This document shows positions 10,601-17,010 of a DNA stretch of 64,000 bases, piece by piece. The DNA is taken from NCBI GenBank assembly GCA_963733935.1, contig CAVTEQ010000004.1, positions 1 to 64,000 on the forward strand. Direction: 5' to 3'. The position numbers were made by a program, and so were the translations under genes. Numbering within the stretch: position 1 is the stretch's first letter; the number at the start of each line of letters is the position of its first letter. The notes under the pieces were generated by a model, which saw nothing but the letters and a program-made list of their open reading frames with translations, did not search any database and had not been told where the DNA came from. The DNA is from JAHFUA01 sp963733935 (GTDB lineage: Bacteria > Acidobacteriota > Terriglobia > Terriglobales > Acidobacteriaceae).

Positions 10601-12344
10601 GAGGCGCGTTGCCGGTGTTCGTGATGGTCAATGGCAGGGATGCGCTGGTGGTGCCGATCGCCTGGCCGGCAAACGTGAGGCTGGCCGGATTCAGACTCAA
10701 GTTTGGCGTGCTGGCGCCACCCACGCCGTTCAAGGTGATGAAGTGCGCCAGACCTCCGCTGTTATCGTTGATGATCAGCGCAGCGCTGCGCGTGCCTTGA
10801 CCTTGCGGCGTGAACACCACCGAAAAGATAAAAGCAGTGTTGGGCGCGAGGGTCAAGGAATTCAGTCCGCGGGTGGTGAACTCCGAACCGTTCGATCCAA
10901 CCAGAAGAAAGCTGGTCACCTGCACGCTGGTGGTGCCCAGGTTGGTGATGGTGACACCCACAGGGTTGCTGGTGGCGCCCACGGCCTGCGCTCCGAAGTT
11001 GACAGGACTGGGCGAGAGAACGAGATTCGGCCCCGCGGTCGCAGCCGTTACCAGCAACGTTGTGGGGGCGCTGGTGAAGACTCCGTCTGAAACCTGCAAC
11101 TGAATCAGGTACTGGCCCGCCTGGTCCGCGACAAAAGAACTGGATGAGGACCTGCCGCCGCTCAGGGCCGCATTGCTCCCGCTGGGCTTGGCCATCAAAT
11201 TCCACTGGTACTGCAGGGAGCCAGTGCCCACCGATCCGATGCCATTCAGTTGCACGCTGCCGCCGACGTTGACAGTCTGGTCTCCGCCGGCATTGGCCGT
11301 GGGCGGAATGGCGTCGGTTGTAATCTCAACCGTCGAGAAGGAGACATTGCCGTTGCTGTCGCTCACCGCCAACTGCGCAACGTAGCTTCCGGCGAGATCG
11401 ACCACAAACGTCGGCTTCGCGGTGGTGGGAGAACTCAGTGAAGCGGTACTTGCAGGGGGCTTCGAGAGGATGCTCCACGAATAGCTGAGTTGGTCTCCAT
11501 TCGGATCCGTGGAAGCCGAACCATCGAGCTGGACCGTATGACCCAGCGTCACCGATTGAGCGCGGCCGGCGCTGGCAATCGGCGCCACGTTCTGCGTGCT
11601 GATGGTGACGGTCGAAATGGAATTATTGCCGTGAGCGTCAGACACAGTTACCTGGGCGACATAGGCGCCAGGGACGTCGGCAAAGAAGGTAGGCGCGACT
11701 GCCGTGGGATTGGAGATCGAGGCCTGACTTCCCGGTGGCACCGTCGCCAGACTCCATTGAAAACCGAGAGAGTCGCCGTCAGGATCAGTGCTCGCGCCGG
11801 CATCCAGGTGAACCACCGAGCCGGCACTTACGAACTGATTGGGTCCGGCATTGGCAGCGGGCGGCGTTGCCTGGGTGGAGATGACTACCTGACTGCTCGA
11901 GGAAGTGACACCGTCGCTGACGTTGAGCTGGAGGACGTAAGAGCCGGCCTGATCGACCACAAACGTGGGATTTACGGCTGCCGGATTATTCAGCACCGCC
12001 GAACTGCCGTTTGGAACATTAAGAAAGGACCACTGGTATTGAAGCGGCGCTCCGGTGGGGCTCGTCGAGAGGCTGGCGTCGAGACGAACCGTTACCCCGA
12101 CGGGAACAAACTGGGGAAGACCCGCGTTCGCCCAGACACTTTGGCTGGAAAGAGCAGCCGAGCCGGATAGGACTTCCACTTTCCAGTGCGCCGAACTGGA
12201 GCTGGTGGAGAGGGAACTGGCGCTCGCGCCGACACTCTGGCCCGGTGGTGGAACTGCGCCGGATAGGACTCGCAGTCCCCACCCCGCCAGCAAGAGCAGC
12301 ACGATAACAGCGATACGGCCTGAGTTCTTCCGCAACAATGCCAT
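4677..12344 (-). CDS. Giant surface protein: 4 PKD + about 13 choice-of-anchor D (ASH-like) repeats + 3 C-terminal beta modules
   Basis: A 2,555-residue protein and the largest intact gene in the window. The start at the ATG preceding ALLRKNSGR is preferred because it follows an AGAGGG ribosome site and immediately gives a membrane/signal segment (IAVIVLLLLAGWGL). An in-frame start 39 codons upstream would bury that segment. Then come four PKD domains (about residues 70-440), thirteen choice-of-anchor D repeats of about 105 residues (marked by F-x2-Q-x-(V/L)-(G/N) near each start and an NNxG or DNA(S/P) turn near each end), and three related modules of about 200 residues starting at LGGNLQ, VGFNQQ and VGGNLE. 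No catalytic motif and no LPXTG-like sorting motif is seen. A structural or adhesive role is inferred. The + strand gene at 17011-24645 is a paralogue with the same three C-terminal modules. Confidence 0.88.
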   Translation of the reverse strand: MALLRKNSGRIAVIVLLLLAGWGLRVLSGAVPPPGQSVGASASSLSTSSSSAHWKVEVLSGSAALSSQSVWANAGLPQFVPVGVTVRLDASLSTSPTGAPLQYQWSFLNVPNGSSAVLNNPAAVNPTFVVDQAGSYVLQLNVSDGVTSSSSQVVISTQATPPAANAGPNQFVSAGSVVHLDAGASTDPDGDSLGFQWSLATVPPGSQASISNPTAVAPTFFADVPGAYVAQVTVSDAHGNNSISTVTISTQNVAPIASAGRAQSVTLGHTVQLDGSASTDPNGDQLSYSWSILSKPPASTASLSSPTTAKPTFVVDLAGSYVAQLAVSDSNGNVSFSTVEITTDAIPPTANAGGDQTVNVGGSVQLNGIGSVGTGSLQYQWNLMAKPSGSNAALSGGRSSSSSFVADQAGQYLIQLQVSDGVFTSAPTTLLVTAATAGPNLVLSPSPVNFGAQAVGATSNPVGVTITNLGTTSVQVTSFLLVGSNGSEFTTRGLNSLTLAPNTAFIFSVVFTPQGQGTRSAALIINDNSGGLAHFITLNGVGGASTPNLSLNPASLTFAGQAIGTTSASLPLTITNTGNAPLQITGMGFSGSNAGDFAFASAFTAPTAGSPITVAANGGSTSIPVVFNPAALGARAAALLITDNAPNSPQAVPLSGTGISGQSGTISVTPPSIAFPDQAVGSSSAPSPVTVTNSGTAAVQITSLAFSGANGGDFSTTAIAPVTVLANGGTASIPVTFTPTAAGSRAASLAIADNSGGSAHTVALSGNGISTPPGISVSPSALNFQNQALNTTASLPLTVSNTGGAAVSVTGMLLAGANSGDFNISGSRSFTLLPGGNASVNVLFTPLALGPRAATIIILDNSGGAAHAVTLNGIGGNSSPAIQLSPSSLSFPNQAVGTTSAPQPVTASNTGSAALQITGLGFGGSNPADFGFPATFILPTSAAPITVAANGGATSIPVVFKPTASGTRSASLIVTDNASGSPHSVALNGASGQTGAISVTPASLAFPDQAVNGSSTPLPVTVTNAATTSVQITALAFSGTNSGDFSTTATAPITVAANGGTAAIPVTFTPTAAGARSASLTITDNSGGTTHTVALSGNGTTGTGVSVSPASLNFQNQGLNVTASLPVVVSNNTSATVSVTGMLLAGLNSSDFNVSGSRSFTLLPGTNFTVNVLFTPQAQGARTATLIITNTSGTGLAVSLSGTGVVAAPDISLSPNPLPFAGQAVGTSATLPLTVTNPGNAPLQITGLGFSGSNPGDFGLPAGFTVPTTAAPITVAANGGATSIPVVFKPTATGQRAATLLISDNASGSPHAVSLTGTGTAPTLGLSPNPLAFGNQNLNAPSAPLSITVTNTGNGSLQITGLTFGGANPGDFALPASFTAPTPSLPITVAANGGTAAIPVVFTPAAFGPRTATLQFTDNASGSPQSLGVSGNGVGPTIVFNPSLINFASQMQSVASAVVPFTVSNTGNADLQITGISITGANPADFSFPSGFTAPTPASPLVVAAGGVQNLGVIFTPSATGNRTATLNFADNAPNSPQGLALAGNGILPIAALSPNPVPFPNQATGSPSAPVVVTVTNSGTAPLTITSFSFAGANASDFSTSTAPMTVSPNGGTGNIAVIFTPSAVGGRTATLQVNDNAIPNQQTATLNGTGVGAPIYGASPVSLNFGTQQDNVPSTALPLTISNTGTANLVINSLTMVGANATDFSYSLVGGGVFPQTIPQGGNLALNVIFTPATGGSRTASLIFTDNASGSPQSVALSGTGTATPPTATLSAGTLTFNPQPVNTTSAPLTVTITNTGQTDLSVSSVSFSGTNASEFQVTPPGPFTVAKNGGVTTLSVTFTPTGQGARAATMSIADNAPNSPQTVSVSGTGRGQGQISLAPLSLGGNLQALATGSLDVAPTSPLPVTITSSDTSKVLLVPFATDPTGVTQGTGQITGTVPAGQGRLGFGFPGFWVQALASSGTAQITITAPGYLSGSATVTLTPSGFVLNSPNGPGANFTATLGANSILTVGPVQLDASGNVLSTSQPLRGGAIANVTVSSGTTAIGTVSGNPAVVQPGAATSSIVTFQPKAAGTTLLSIAQPGGYSTPITGTQLTATVIAPTITLNPILVGFNQQALGIGRLTQASTKPLNVTITSSDSTKVLLSANPTTVGSSSIGLQLAAGATTLTFYVQALASSGPVTLTASASGYSSGTGNVGLLGSAFVFGTANGVAGNFSTTTISPATGLTVALWQLDSSSRPLSPAQLRPGSSASVAVVSGTPSTGTITGSPALFNSGDSSNSNLAFQPAQSCNAPCTTVLSVTQPAGFSTPASGGQLTVTVNQPSLSLLMVTPTVGGNLEAPGAGSLDAPAPSNLPVTITSDNPNVLLSNCQQILGCTGTAATDVGSQSILVVVPLGNGVNSVGFPNYYVQALANSGTATLTASAPGFNPGFITVTLAPAALVISGPNGYGGNFGAQLGNGTASLTVSAVVLDANLAPTQIPPQAVRGGFSASVAVTSDSPAAVVVGSPVSVNAGSSSVPVVLQLEATGVADISVATPSGFTTPSSGNQLSITIN

Positions 12345-12504
12345 GAAGCCCTCTGGCAAACGCGGCAGAAGACCGGTGCACCTTGACGAGAGCGAAGTCC
12401 GTATCCATGCCGAACAAGTGCGGGCGGGGGGCACGGAGGAGCATCGCCCTGCCAAGAACAAAGTGCCGGGGGAGGCAAAGTCTTCCCGGGGGAGAGAGCC
12501 CGAA

Positions 12505-13299
12505 CTACCTTCTCAAGTTGCGCAATGCAACCGCGGCGGACGGATACTTGTCCTCCACGGCCTTGTTGTACCAATCCGCCGCCTGGTCAGCATTGGCGGC
12601 GACTCCCAAGCCCTGCTGGTACATGTAGCCAATATTGAAATCCGCTTCGCCGCTCCCTTTCTGGGCGGCCTTGCGGAACCACTTCAGCGCCTGTTCGTAA
12701 TCGTGCGGTACATCGTCCAGACCCGCACGATAGATGTATCCCACCTTGAGTTGGGCATCGAGGCTGCCTTTTTCCGCCGCCTTGAGGTACCAGCTCAGCG
12801 CCTCGGGGCCACTTTTGGTAACTCCGAGGCCGTGCTCGTACAGGTTTCCCAACTGAATCATGGCTTCCGTGCTGTTTTGCGCGGCAGCCTTCTTGTACCA
12901 GGAGAGTGACTCCGCTATGTCCGGCGTGACGCCGAAGCCTCCGGCATACATGACGCCCATCTTCAGTTGCGCCGAGACATCGCCTTGCTCCGCCGCTTTG
13001 CGGAACCATTTCGCCGCTTCCTGCAGGTTGCGCGGCACTCCCTGGCCGATGCCGTAGACCTCGCCCAGCTTGTTCTGGGCTGCCAGGTCGCCGGCCAGCG
13101 CCTTCTGCTTGAGAGCCGCAATTGCCGGCGCGGCCGGCGCCGATGGAGCCGCCGTGGTTGGCGCCGCCGTGGGCGCTTGCGCCGCTGGAGCAGCGGTATT
13201 GGCGGCCGGCGGCGCCGCCGGGTTTACGGTTTGATCGCACACCGCGAGCCCGCCGGTGCACGCTACTGCCAGTACGATCCCTGTTAGCCTTCGGTACAT
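12505..13299 (-). CDS. Sel1-like repeat protein, probable lipoprotein or secreted
   Basis: A 264-residue protein with a short hydrophobic N-terminus ending LAVAC (possible lipobox at Cys14), an Ala/Pro-rich low-complexity linker (about 25-60) and about five Sel1-like (SLR) repeats. The repeats show the usual A-x2-W-(F/Y)-x-K-A-A-x2-G pattern, for example AAKWFRKAAEQGD and ALSWYLKAAEKGS. Sel1 repeats are helical scaffolds for protein-protein contacts. The gene lies between the giant surface-protein gene (160 nt downstream) and the DsbA-like gene (43 nt upstream), all co-directional. It could be a periplasmic assembly or scaffold factor for this locus; that role is inferred. Confidence 0.85.
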   Translation of the reverse strand: MYRRLTGIVLAVACTGGLAVCDQTVNPAAPPAANTAAPAAQAPTAAPTTAAPSAPAAPAIAALKQKALAGDLAAQNKLGEVYGIGQGVPRNLQEAAKWFRKAAEQGDVSAQLKMGVMYAGGFGVTPDIAESLSWYKKAAAQNSTEAMIQLGNLYEHGLGVTKSGPEALSWYLKAAEKGSLDAQLKVGYIYRAGLDDVPHDYEQALKWFRKAAQKGSGEADFNIGYMYQQGLGVAANADQAADWYNKAVEDKYPSAAVALRNLRR

Positions 13300-13342
13300 C
13301 GAACCCTCCCCATGCGTCCTGCCCTATCAGGCGTCCTTATTA

Positions 13343-14380
13343 TTATTGTCCCTGCTTCGCTGCCACCGCTTTGCCTTCTTTCCTTTCGGTCGACAACTCG
13401 CGCAACACCATCTGGCGCATATCTTCGTATTGCATTGCGCCGGTGAAGAAATGGCCGTTGAGGAAGAAGCTGGGGGTGGCGCTCAGGCCGATCTTCTGGG
13501 CTTCCGCCGCATCCTTTTGCACGGCGGCCGCCTGCTGGCCGGACTCCAGGCAGGTGTTGAATTTCGCCGCGTCGAGTCCGAGGTCGGCAGCGAGCTGCTT
13601 GAGTTGGGGGACGTCCATCTGCATGCCGGCAAACAGCCGGTCGTGGTACTGCCAGAACTTATCCTGCGCTCCCGCGCAGCGGGCGGCTTCCGCCGCCTTC
13701 TGTGCGTGCGAGTGCATGGGGAGCGGATAATCCTTGAAGACCACGCTGATCTGGTCGCCGAATTCCGCCTTCAGCTTCTGCAACTCCGGTTGCACCTTGA
13801 TGCAATACGGGCACTCGTAATCGGCAAACTCCACCAGTTGAACGGGAGCGTTGGCCGGTCCGAGGCGGGCGGCGTCGCCCACTTCCACGTCGGTGCGGGG
13901 CGGCGCCAGCAGCACCAGTACGTTGGCTTTTTCGCGCAGCGCGTCGAGGTACACACCCCGGGCTTTCTGCACCCGCTGGGTACGGACCGATTCCTGGATC
14001 TTGCCGCGCATGACTTCGAAAGATTCCTTGGGAGCGATCACGTCATACACGGTGCGGAGCTGGTCTTCGGTGAGATCCTTCACCTTGCTGTCCACTTCGC
14101 GCTTCAGAAGTTCGTCCACCGTGAGCTTCTGGCGGGCGGCTTCCGCATCGAGCAACCGCTTGGCGATCAGATCGTACAGCGCTTTTTGTTCCGCCTTGTA
14201 GAAGTCGTAGCGCGCCTGCAACAGTGCGCTGCTTTCCTGCTCGTGCAACTCGGAGCGGGTGATCTTCTTGCCGTTGATCTCCGATACGACCTCGGTGTCC
14301 TGGGCTGCTGCCGTTTCTATAGCTGCCAGCACGATCACCGCGGCCAGCGCGAAACGCATGAACTTGAGCATACCTTGCAT
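13343..14380 (-). CDS. SurA-like N-terminal domain fused to a DsbA-type thioredoxin domain (thioredoxin_4)
   Basis: A 345-residue exported protein. A signal peptide (about 1-27, ending TAAAQ) precedes a helical region like the SurA/trigger-factor chaperone N-terminus (about 30-155, starting VVSEINGKKITRSEL). A DsbA-fold domain follows (about 165-335) with active-site C190-P-Y-C193 and a cis-proline loop (SATPSFFLNG). DsbA-type enzymes oxidise or isomerise disulfides in exported proteins. The start is supported by an AGGAG site 8 nt upstream. The gene upstream encodes a secreted protein with six conserved cysteines, an obvious candidate client; that pairing is inferred. No separate DsbB-like partner is seen in the window. 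Confidence 0.88.
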   Translation of the reverse strand: MQGMLKFMRFALAAVIVLAAIETAAAQDTEVVSEINGKKITRSELHEQESSALLQARYDFYKAEQKALYDLIAKRLLDAEAARQKLTVDELLKREVDSKVKDLTEDQLRTVYDVIAPKESFEVMRGKIQESVRTQRVQKARGVYLDALREKANVLVLLAPPRTDVEVGDAARLGPANAPVQLVEFADYECPYCIKVQPELQKLKAEFGDQISVVFKDYPLPMHSHAQKAAEAARCAGAQDKFWQYHDRLFAGMQMDVPQLKQLAADLGLDAAKFNTCLESGQQAAAVQKDAAEAQKIGLSATPSFFLNGHFFTGAMQYEDMRQMVLRELSTERKEGKAVAAKQGQ

Positions 14381-14670
14381 CGTCTAAACTCCTGGGTAGT
14401 AGTAGTCGCTGCGCCAAGCGGGCGCAACGTCGATCGGCAGATGCGAAGGGGAAGGCTTTGGTTCAGCGGCGAAGGTCGATATCTCGCCGCCGGTTGGACG
14501 CACAAACAACGGCGGCCGCAGCACCGGGGTGAACTGCGGCAGAGTATTTTCGAGGATGGCAAACCAAACCTGCATTGTCCCAGTGGCCCAAATGCTTGCT
14601 GCATGTCCGGCTATGCAAAAATCGCGTGCCAAGTGGTGGCGCCACCTGGCACGCTCATAGCTGGACTTAC

Positions 14671-15267
14671 TCAGTGTCCCGGGAAGGTGCTCGTGCAGAT
14701 TCCCTTGCCGCTGCCAAGGTATCTCGCGAACGAGCAAGCCGTCGTCAGGAAGCCTGCTTCAGCAGTGCTGAGCGGGGACGACAACTTTTCCGTCTCGGTC
14801 AGGAAGGTGGCGCCACCGGTGACCTGCAGGTGCGTGCCGAACACCACAGCATAACTGGTGGAAGCTGCGGTCAGGTCCACGGTGCGTGGATCGCAGGCTC
14901 CTGCGCCGGCGGCCGTGGTGCCGATCTTAATCACGCCCGCGGCCGGAACCACCGACGTGACCGGGTTGCTGGTCAGCTGGTTGCCCACCGACGCCGAATC
15001 AAGCTCGTTGGGAGTGATTCGCTCGGAGCAGCAGGCAATCATTTCCTGATTGTTGTCGAACACATAAATGTTGACGCAGATATCGCCCACCGGGCTGGTG
15101 AGCGGTGTGCCACCTAGGCCAACATTCACGATGCGGACAACCTGATCAAAACCAGTCGGTACCGGACCGGGGTTGTTGGAATAATAGTCTACGAAATAGC
15201 TTGCCTGTGCGAATGCCAGACACGGCACCAGCAGAAGCAGCCCAAGTACAACCGCAAGTTTCTTCAT
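14671..15267 (-). CDS. Secreted six-cysteine domain protein of unknown function
   Basis: A 198-residue protein with a clear signal peptide (MKKLAVVLGLLLLVPCLAFAQ, about 20 residues). The start is fixed by an AGGAGG site 8 nt upstream. The mature part holds six cysteines in the pattern GDxC, CC, GxC, xAC, GxC. It is clearly homologous along its length to residues about 20-210 of the repeat protein at 30687-36008 (shared blocks GTPLT.PVGD.C, NIYVFD.NQEM, TPNEL, YLGSG), so this is a reusable domain. I do not recognise a named family. The neighbouring DsbA-like gene suggests the cysteines form disulfides. It heads a leftward gene run, and its upstream region carries palindromic sites and a possible structured leader. 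Confidence 0.82.
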   Translation of the reverse strand: MKKLAVVLGLLLLVPCLAFAQASYFVDYYSNNPGPVPTGFDQVVRIVNVGLGGTPLTSPVGDICVNIYVFDNNQEMIACCSERITPNELDSASVGNQLTSNPVTSVVPAAGVIKIGTTAAGAGACDPRTVDLTAASTSYAVVFGTHLQVTGGATFLTETEKLSSPLSTAEAGFLTTACSFARYLGSGKGICTSTFPGH

Positions 15268-15291
15268 CTGGGGATCCTCCTTGAGTGGTTT

Positions 15292-15354
15292 GTGACCGGC
15301 GCTAGGAGGAGCAGCCCGGTACAAACGCAACTGAGCTTGCTCCGACTCGGTCAC
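15292..15354 (-). promoter_or_regulatory. Possible structured 5' leader (nested stem) of the six-cysteine gene
   Basis: Outer 7-bp arms GTGACCG (15292-15298) and CGGTCAC (15348-15354) enclose inner 6-bp arms GGAGCA (15308-15313) and TGCTCC (15338-15343). If transcription starts upstream of 15354, the mRNA would fold into a nested stem just before the AGGAGG site. It matches no riboswitch class I recognise; the c-di-GMP-I (GEMM) core was looked for and not seen. Confidence 0.35.
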
Positions 15355-15375
15355 CTTGGCAATTCCCCGGAGATA

Positions 15376-15392
15376 CTAACCAGCGTCGCTAG
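15376..15392. promoter_or_regulatory. 17-bp dyad site 1 (CTAACC-N5-CGCTAG)
   Basis: CTAACCAGCGTCGCTAG, a weaker copy of the CTAACC-N5-GGTTAG motif. It lies 109 bp upstream of the leftward six-cysteine gene start and 40 bp from site 2, close to four helical turns. Confidence 0.4.
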
Positions 15393-15415
15393 TCCGACCG
15401 CACTAGTCCGATGGG

Positions 15416-15432
15416 CTAACCGGCGGGGTTAG
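15416..15432. promoter_or_regulatory. 17-bp dyad site 2 (perfect CTAACC-N5-GGTTAG)
   Basis: CTAACCGGCGGGGTTAG, with perfect 6-bp arms around a 5-nt centre. Probable binding site for a dimeric transcription factor, inferred from symmetry and recurrence. Confidence 0.5.
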
Positions 15433-15504
15433 AGAGGCCGCAAGGTGCGGAATTGCCGTGCGCAGTAGCAAGAGCGCCGCTGCGCCCGTTTCATGGGCCG
15501 GCGC

Positions 15505-15521
15505 CTAACCGGCCGGGTTAG
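15505..15521. promoter_or_regulatory. 17-bp dyad site 3 (perfect, arms extend to 8 bp)
   Basis: CTAACCGGCCGGGTTAG. The symmetry extends outward to GCCTAACC/GGTTAGGC (15503-15523), the best copy in the window. It lies about 124 bp before the STN-lipoprotein ATG. Confidence 0.5.
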
Positions 15522-15644
15522 GCCGAACGGGCACTTGTACCAGGCCATGGTTGAGTGCTTGAATGTCGGTTATCTGCGCATGTGGCGCCGCGCTCTTTGC
15601 CGCGTGTGCCATATAAGGATGAGCCCGCAGTTAGGGAGGGTTTC

Positions 15645-16475
15645 ATGCCGAAGGGCGCCAGCCACCGCCCAAGACGTCTGCTGCCACTGTTGTTGCTGGC
15701 ACTGACGGGATGTGCCGGCCAGCTTCTTGCCGCCACTTGCGACCACCCACTGGTCAGCTTTAGCGGCGGGCAACTCACCATCTCCTCCGATGGTTGTTCC
15801 TTGCAACAGGTGTTGACGGCGGTAAGCCGTGAAACCGGCGCCAAAACCGAAATACCCTCCTCGGCAGGCGCGCTGCCGATTTTTGCCAATCTCGGACCGG
15901 GAGATCCCCGGCGCGTCGTTTCCGCGCTGCTGCAGGAAGAGCCGTTTAATTGGACTCTGGCGACGGATCCAGGTGGTTCCGGCAGCTTATTGCGGGTGGT
16001 GCTGAGCGACCGTGTTCCTTACATCGAGGCGCCCTCGGTGGCAGCCGCCTCAGCTCAAAAGAACAGTCCGGCTGGCGGCACGGCTACGGCAGCGCTGGGC
16101 CCTCCGATTCAGCCATCCGAGCAGCCGCGGCGGGCGCAGATTGACGATTCCACGCTCAGCAAGCTGCCCCCGTTACCCGCCGGCGTCCCCAGCGCGATGT
16201 GGCAGCTCTATCCCGGACTCGTCGATAACGGAGGCGCGGTGCAGAGCGGGGCGCCCACTCTTCCCAATGGTCAGACCGCCTCAGCCTTTCCTAATCCTGT
16301 GGGTAATCCAGATATGGACTCGCTCAAGGGATGTAAACAGTGCCCGGTTCCGCCAGGCATCGATCCCAACATCAGAAATCTTTATCCGTGGAATTTAATG
16401 CAGCTTGTCCAGCAGCCGATTACTCTGCCTAACATCCACCTTCCTCCGGCGGCGCAGCCGATCATCAATCACTGA
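15645..16475 (+). CDS. Lipoprotein with STN-like (secretin/TonB short N-terminal) domain
   Basis: A 276-residue protein. The ATG following a GGGAGGG site gives a signal peptide with lipobox LTGC (Cys at about 23). Residues about 30-120 have the STN pattern: a short beta strand with ISSDGCSLQQVLTAV, then SRETGAKTEI, and a second block RRVVSALLQEEPFNWTLATD. That is the order seen in secretin N-domains, TonB-dependent receptors and related proteins. The remainder is Pro/Ala-rich low complexity ending in NIHLPPAAQPIINH, with no beta-barrel, so it is not itself a secretin. It is transcribed divergently from the six-cysteine gene and lies upstream of the second giant gene. A docking or assembly role at the outer membrane is possible but unproven. 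Confidence 0.75.
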   Translation: MPKGASHRPRRLLPLLLLALTGCAGQLLAATCDHPLVSFSGGQLTISSDGCSLQQVLTAVSRETGAKTEIPSSAGALPIFANLGPGDPRRVVSALLQEEPFNWTLATDPGGSGSLLRVVLSDRVPYIEAPSVAAASAQKNSPAGGTATAALGPPIQPSEQPRRAQIDDSTLSKLPPLPAGVPSAMWQLYPGLVDNGGAVQSGAPTLPNGQTASAFPNPVGNPDMDSLKGCKQCPVPPGIDPNIRNLYPWNLMQLVQQPITLPNIHLPPAAQPIINH

Positions 16476-16557
16476 TAGCCTTGCGTTCTTCCGCAGGCGC
16501 CGCTCCTCACCCGCGTAGAGAGCAGTGTGCCCGCGCTGTGCGTCTACTCCCAAAGGA

Positions 16558-16574
16558 TTAACCCGCTGGGCTAA
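16558..16574. promoter_or_regulatory. 17-bp dyad site 4
   Basis: TTAACCCGCTGGGCTAA, an imperfect copy of CTAACC-N5-GGTTAG whose outermost base pair is changed symmetrically. It is 52 bp from site 5, about five helical turns. Confidence 0.4.
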
Positions 16575-16609
16575 TTCAGGGAAGCGCATCGGCTGATTGC
16601 ACGAGCGGA

Positions 16610-16626
16610 CTAAACCGCGTGGCTAC
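16610..16626. promoter_or_regulatory. 17-bp dyad site 5
   Basis: CTAAACCGCGTGGCTAC, an imperfect copy with the same 17-bp span and G+C-rich centre. Confidence 0.35.
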
Positions 16627-16947
16627 TCCTTCGGACTGAATCCGATTTCCTTACTTGTGAAAATGCGTGCATGAAACGCTTGCCGCAGTGCGAGAAAAAG
16701 TTTGCGAGAGCGGCTGCGCACTTTTGTTGTCCGGCTCTTTTCGACGTTCGTTCACGCGGTGCGAGCGTGGGTCGTTTCTCCACCCGCGATCGTCACCCAA
16801 ACTATCGGCACCAGCGTAGTTACCATCGGTTTGCTGACACGTTCAAAGCGATCGCGCGCGGCGATCTTCTCCGCGCGCCGCGTGTGCAAGTTGTTGCGGC
16901 GTTCACCGCCCGGTGCTCGCCGCACGCTTTGGAGGAGCGATTGCAGA

Positions 16948-16964
16948 TTAACCCGCGCGACTAG
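16948..16964. promoter_or_regulatory. 17-bp dyad site 6
   Basis: TTAACCCGCGCGACTAG, the most degenerate copy. It ends 46 bp before the GTG start of the second giant gene, a position consistent with operator or promoter overlap. Confidence 0.3.
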
Positions 16965-17010
16965 GTCGATTTGCCGAGGTTCCCCACCCTTGGCCGGTGA
17001 GGTTCTCCTC

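Larger units (their letters stand above)
15268..15644. promoter_or_regulatory. Divergent control region of the giant-protein locus
   Basis: This 377-bp gap separates the leftward six-cysteine gene from the rightward STN-lipoprotein gene and contains no credible gene. It holds three copies of a 17-bp dyad (15376, 15416, 15505) and a nested inverted repeat near the leftward start (15292-15354). I could not find convincing -35/-10 boxes by eye. The density of dyads suggests the transcription of both runs is controlled here. Confidence 0.55.
16476..17010 (+). other. Intergenic region with three dyad sites before the second giant gene
   Basis: A 535-bp stretch without a convincing gene. Open frames here have atypical Arg-rich composition and no homology I recognise. 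It carries three copies of the 17-bp dyad (16558, 16610, 16948) and a CCCCACCCTTGGC repeat unit (16982-16994) that recurs inside the amidase gene at 52.2 kb. Confidence 0.5.

Noticed and set aside
4702..11205. Many long + strand frames opposite the giant gene
   Set aside because: They are repetitive shadows of choice-of-anchor D repeats and none has a recognisable domain or ribosome site.
12345..12504. c-di-GMP (GEMM) riboswitch before the giant gene
   Set aside because: I looked for the GEMM core in the leaders of the large secreted-protein genes (4677-12344, 14671, 17011 and 30687) and did not find it.
16671..16964. Possible 97-codon gene between the STN lipoprotein and the second giant
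   Set aside because: Biased composition and no ribosome site. The region instead carries dyad sites, so I treat it as regulatory DNA.
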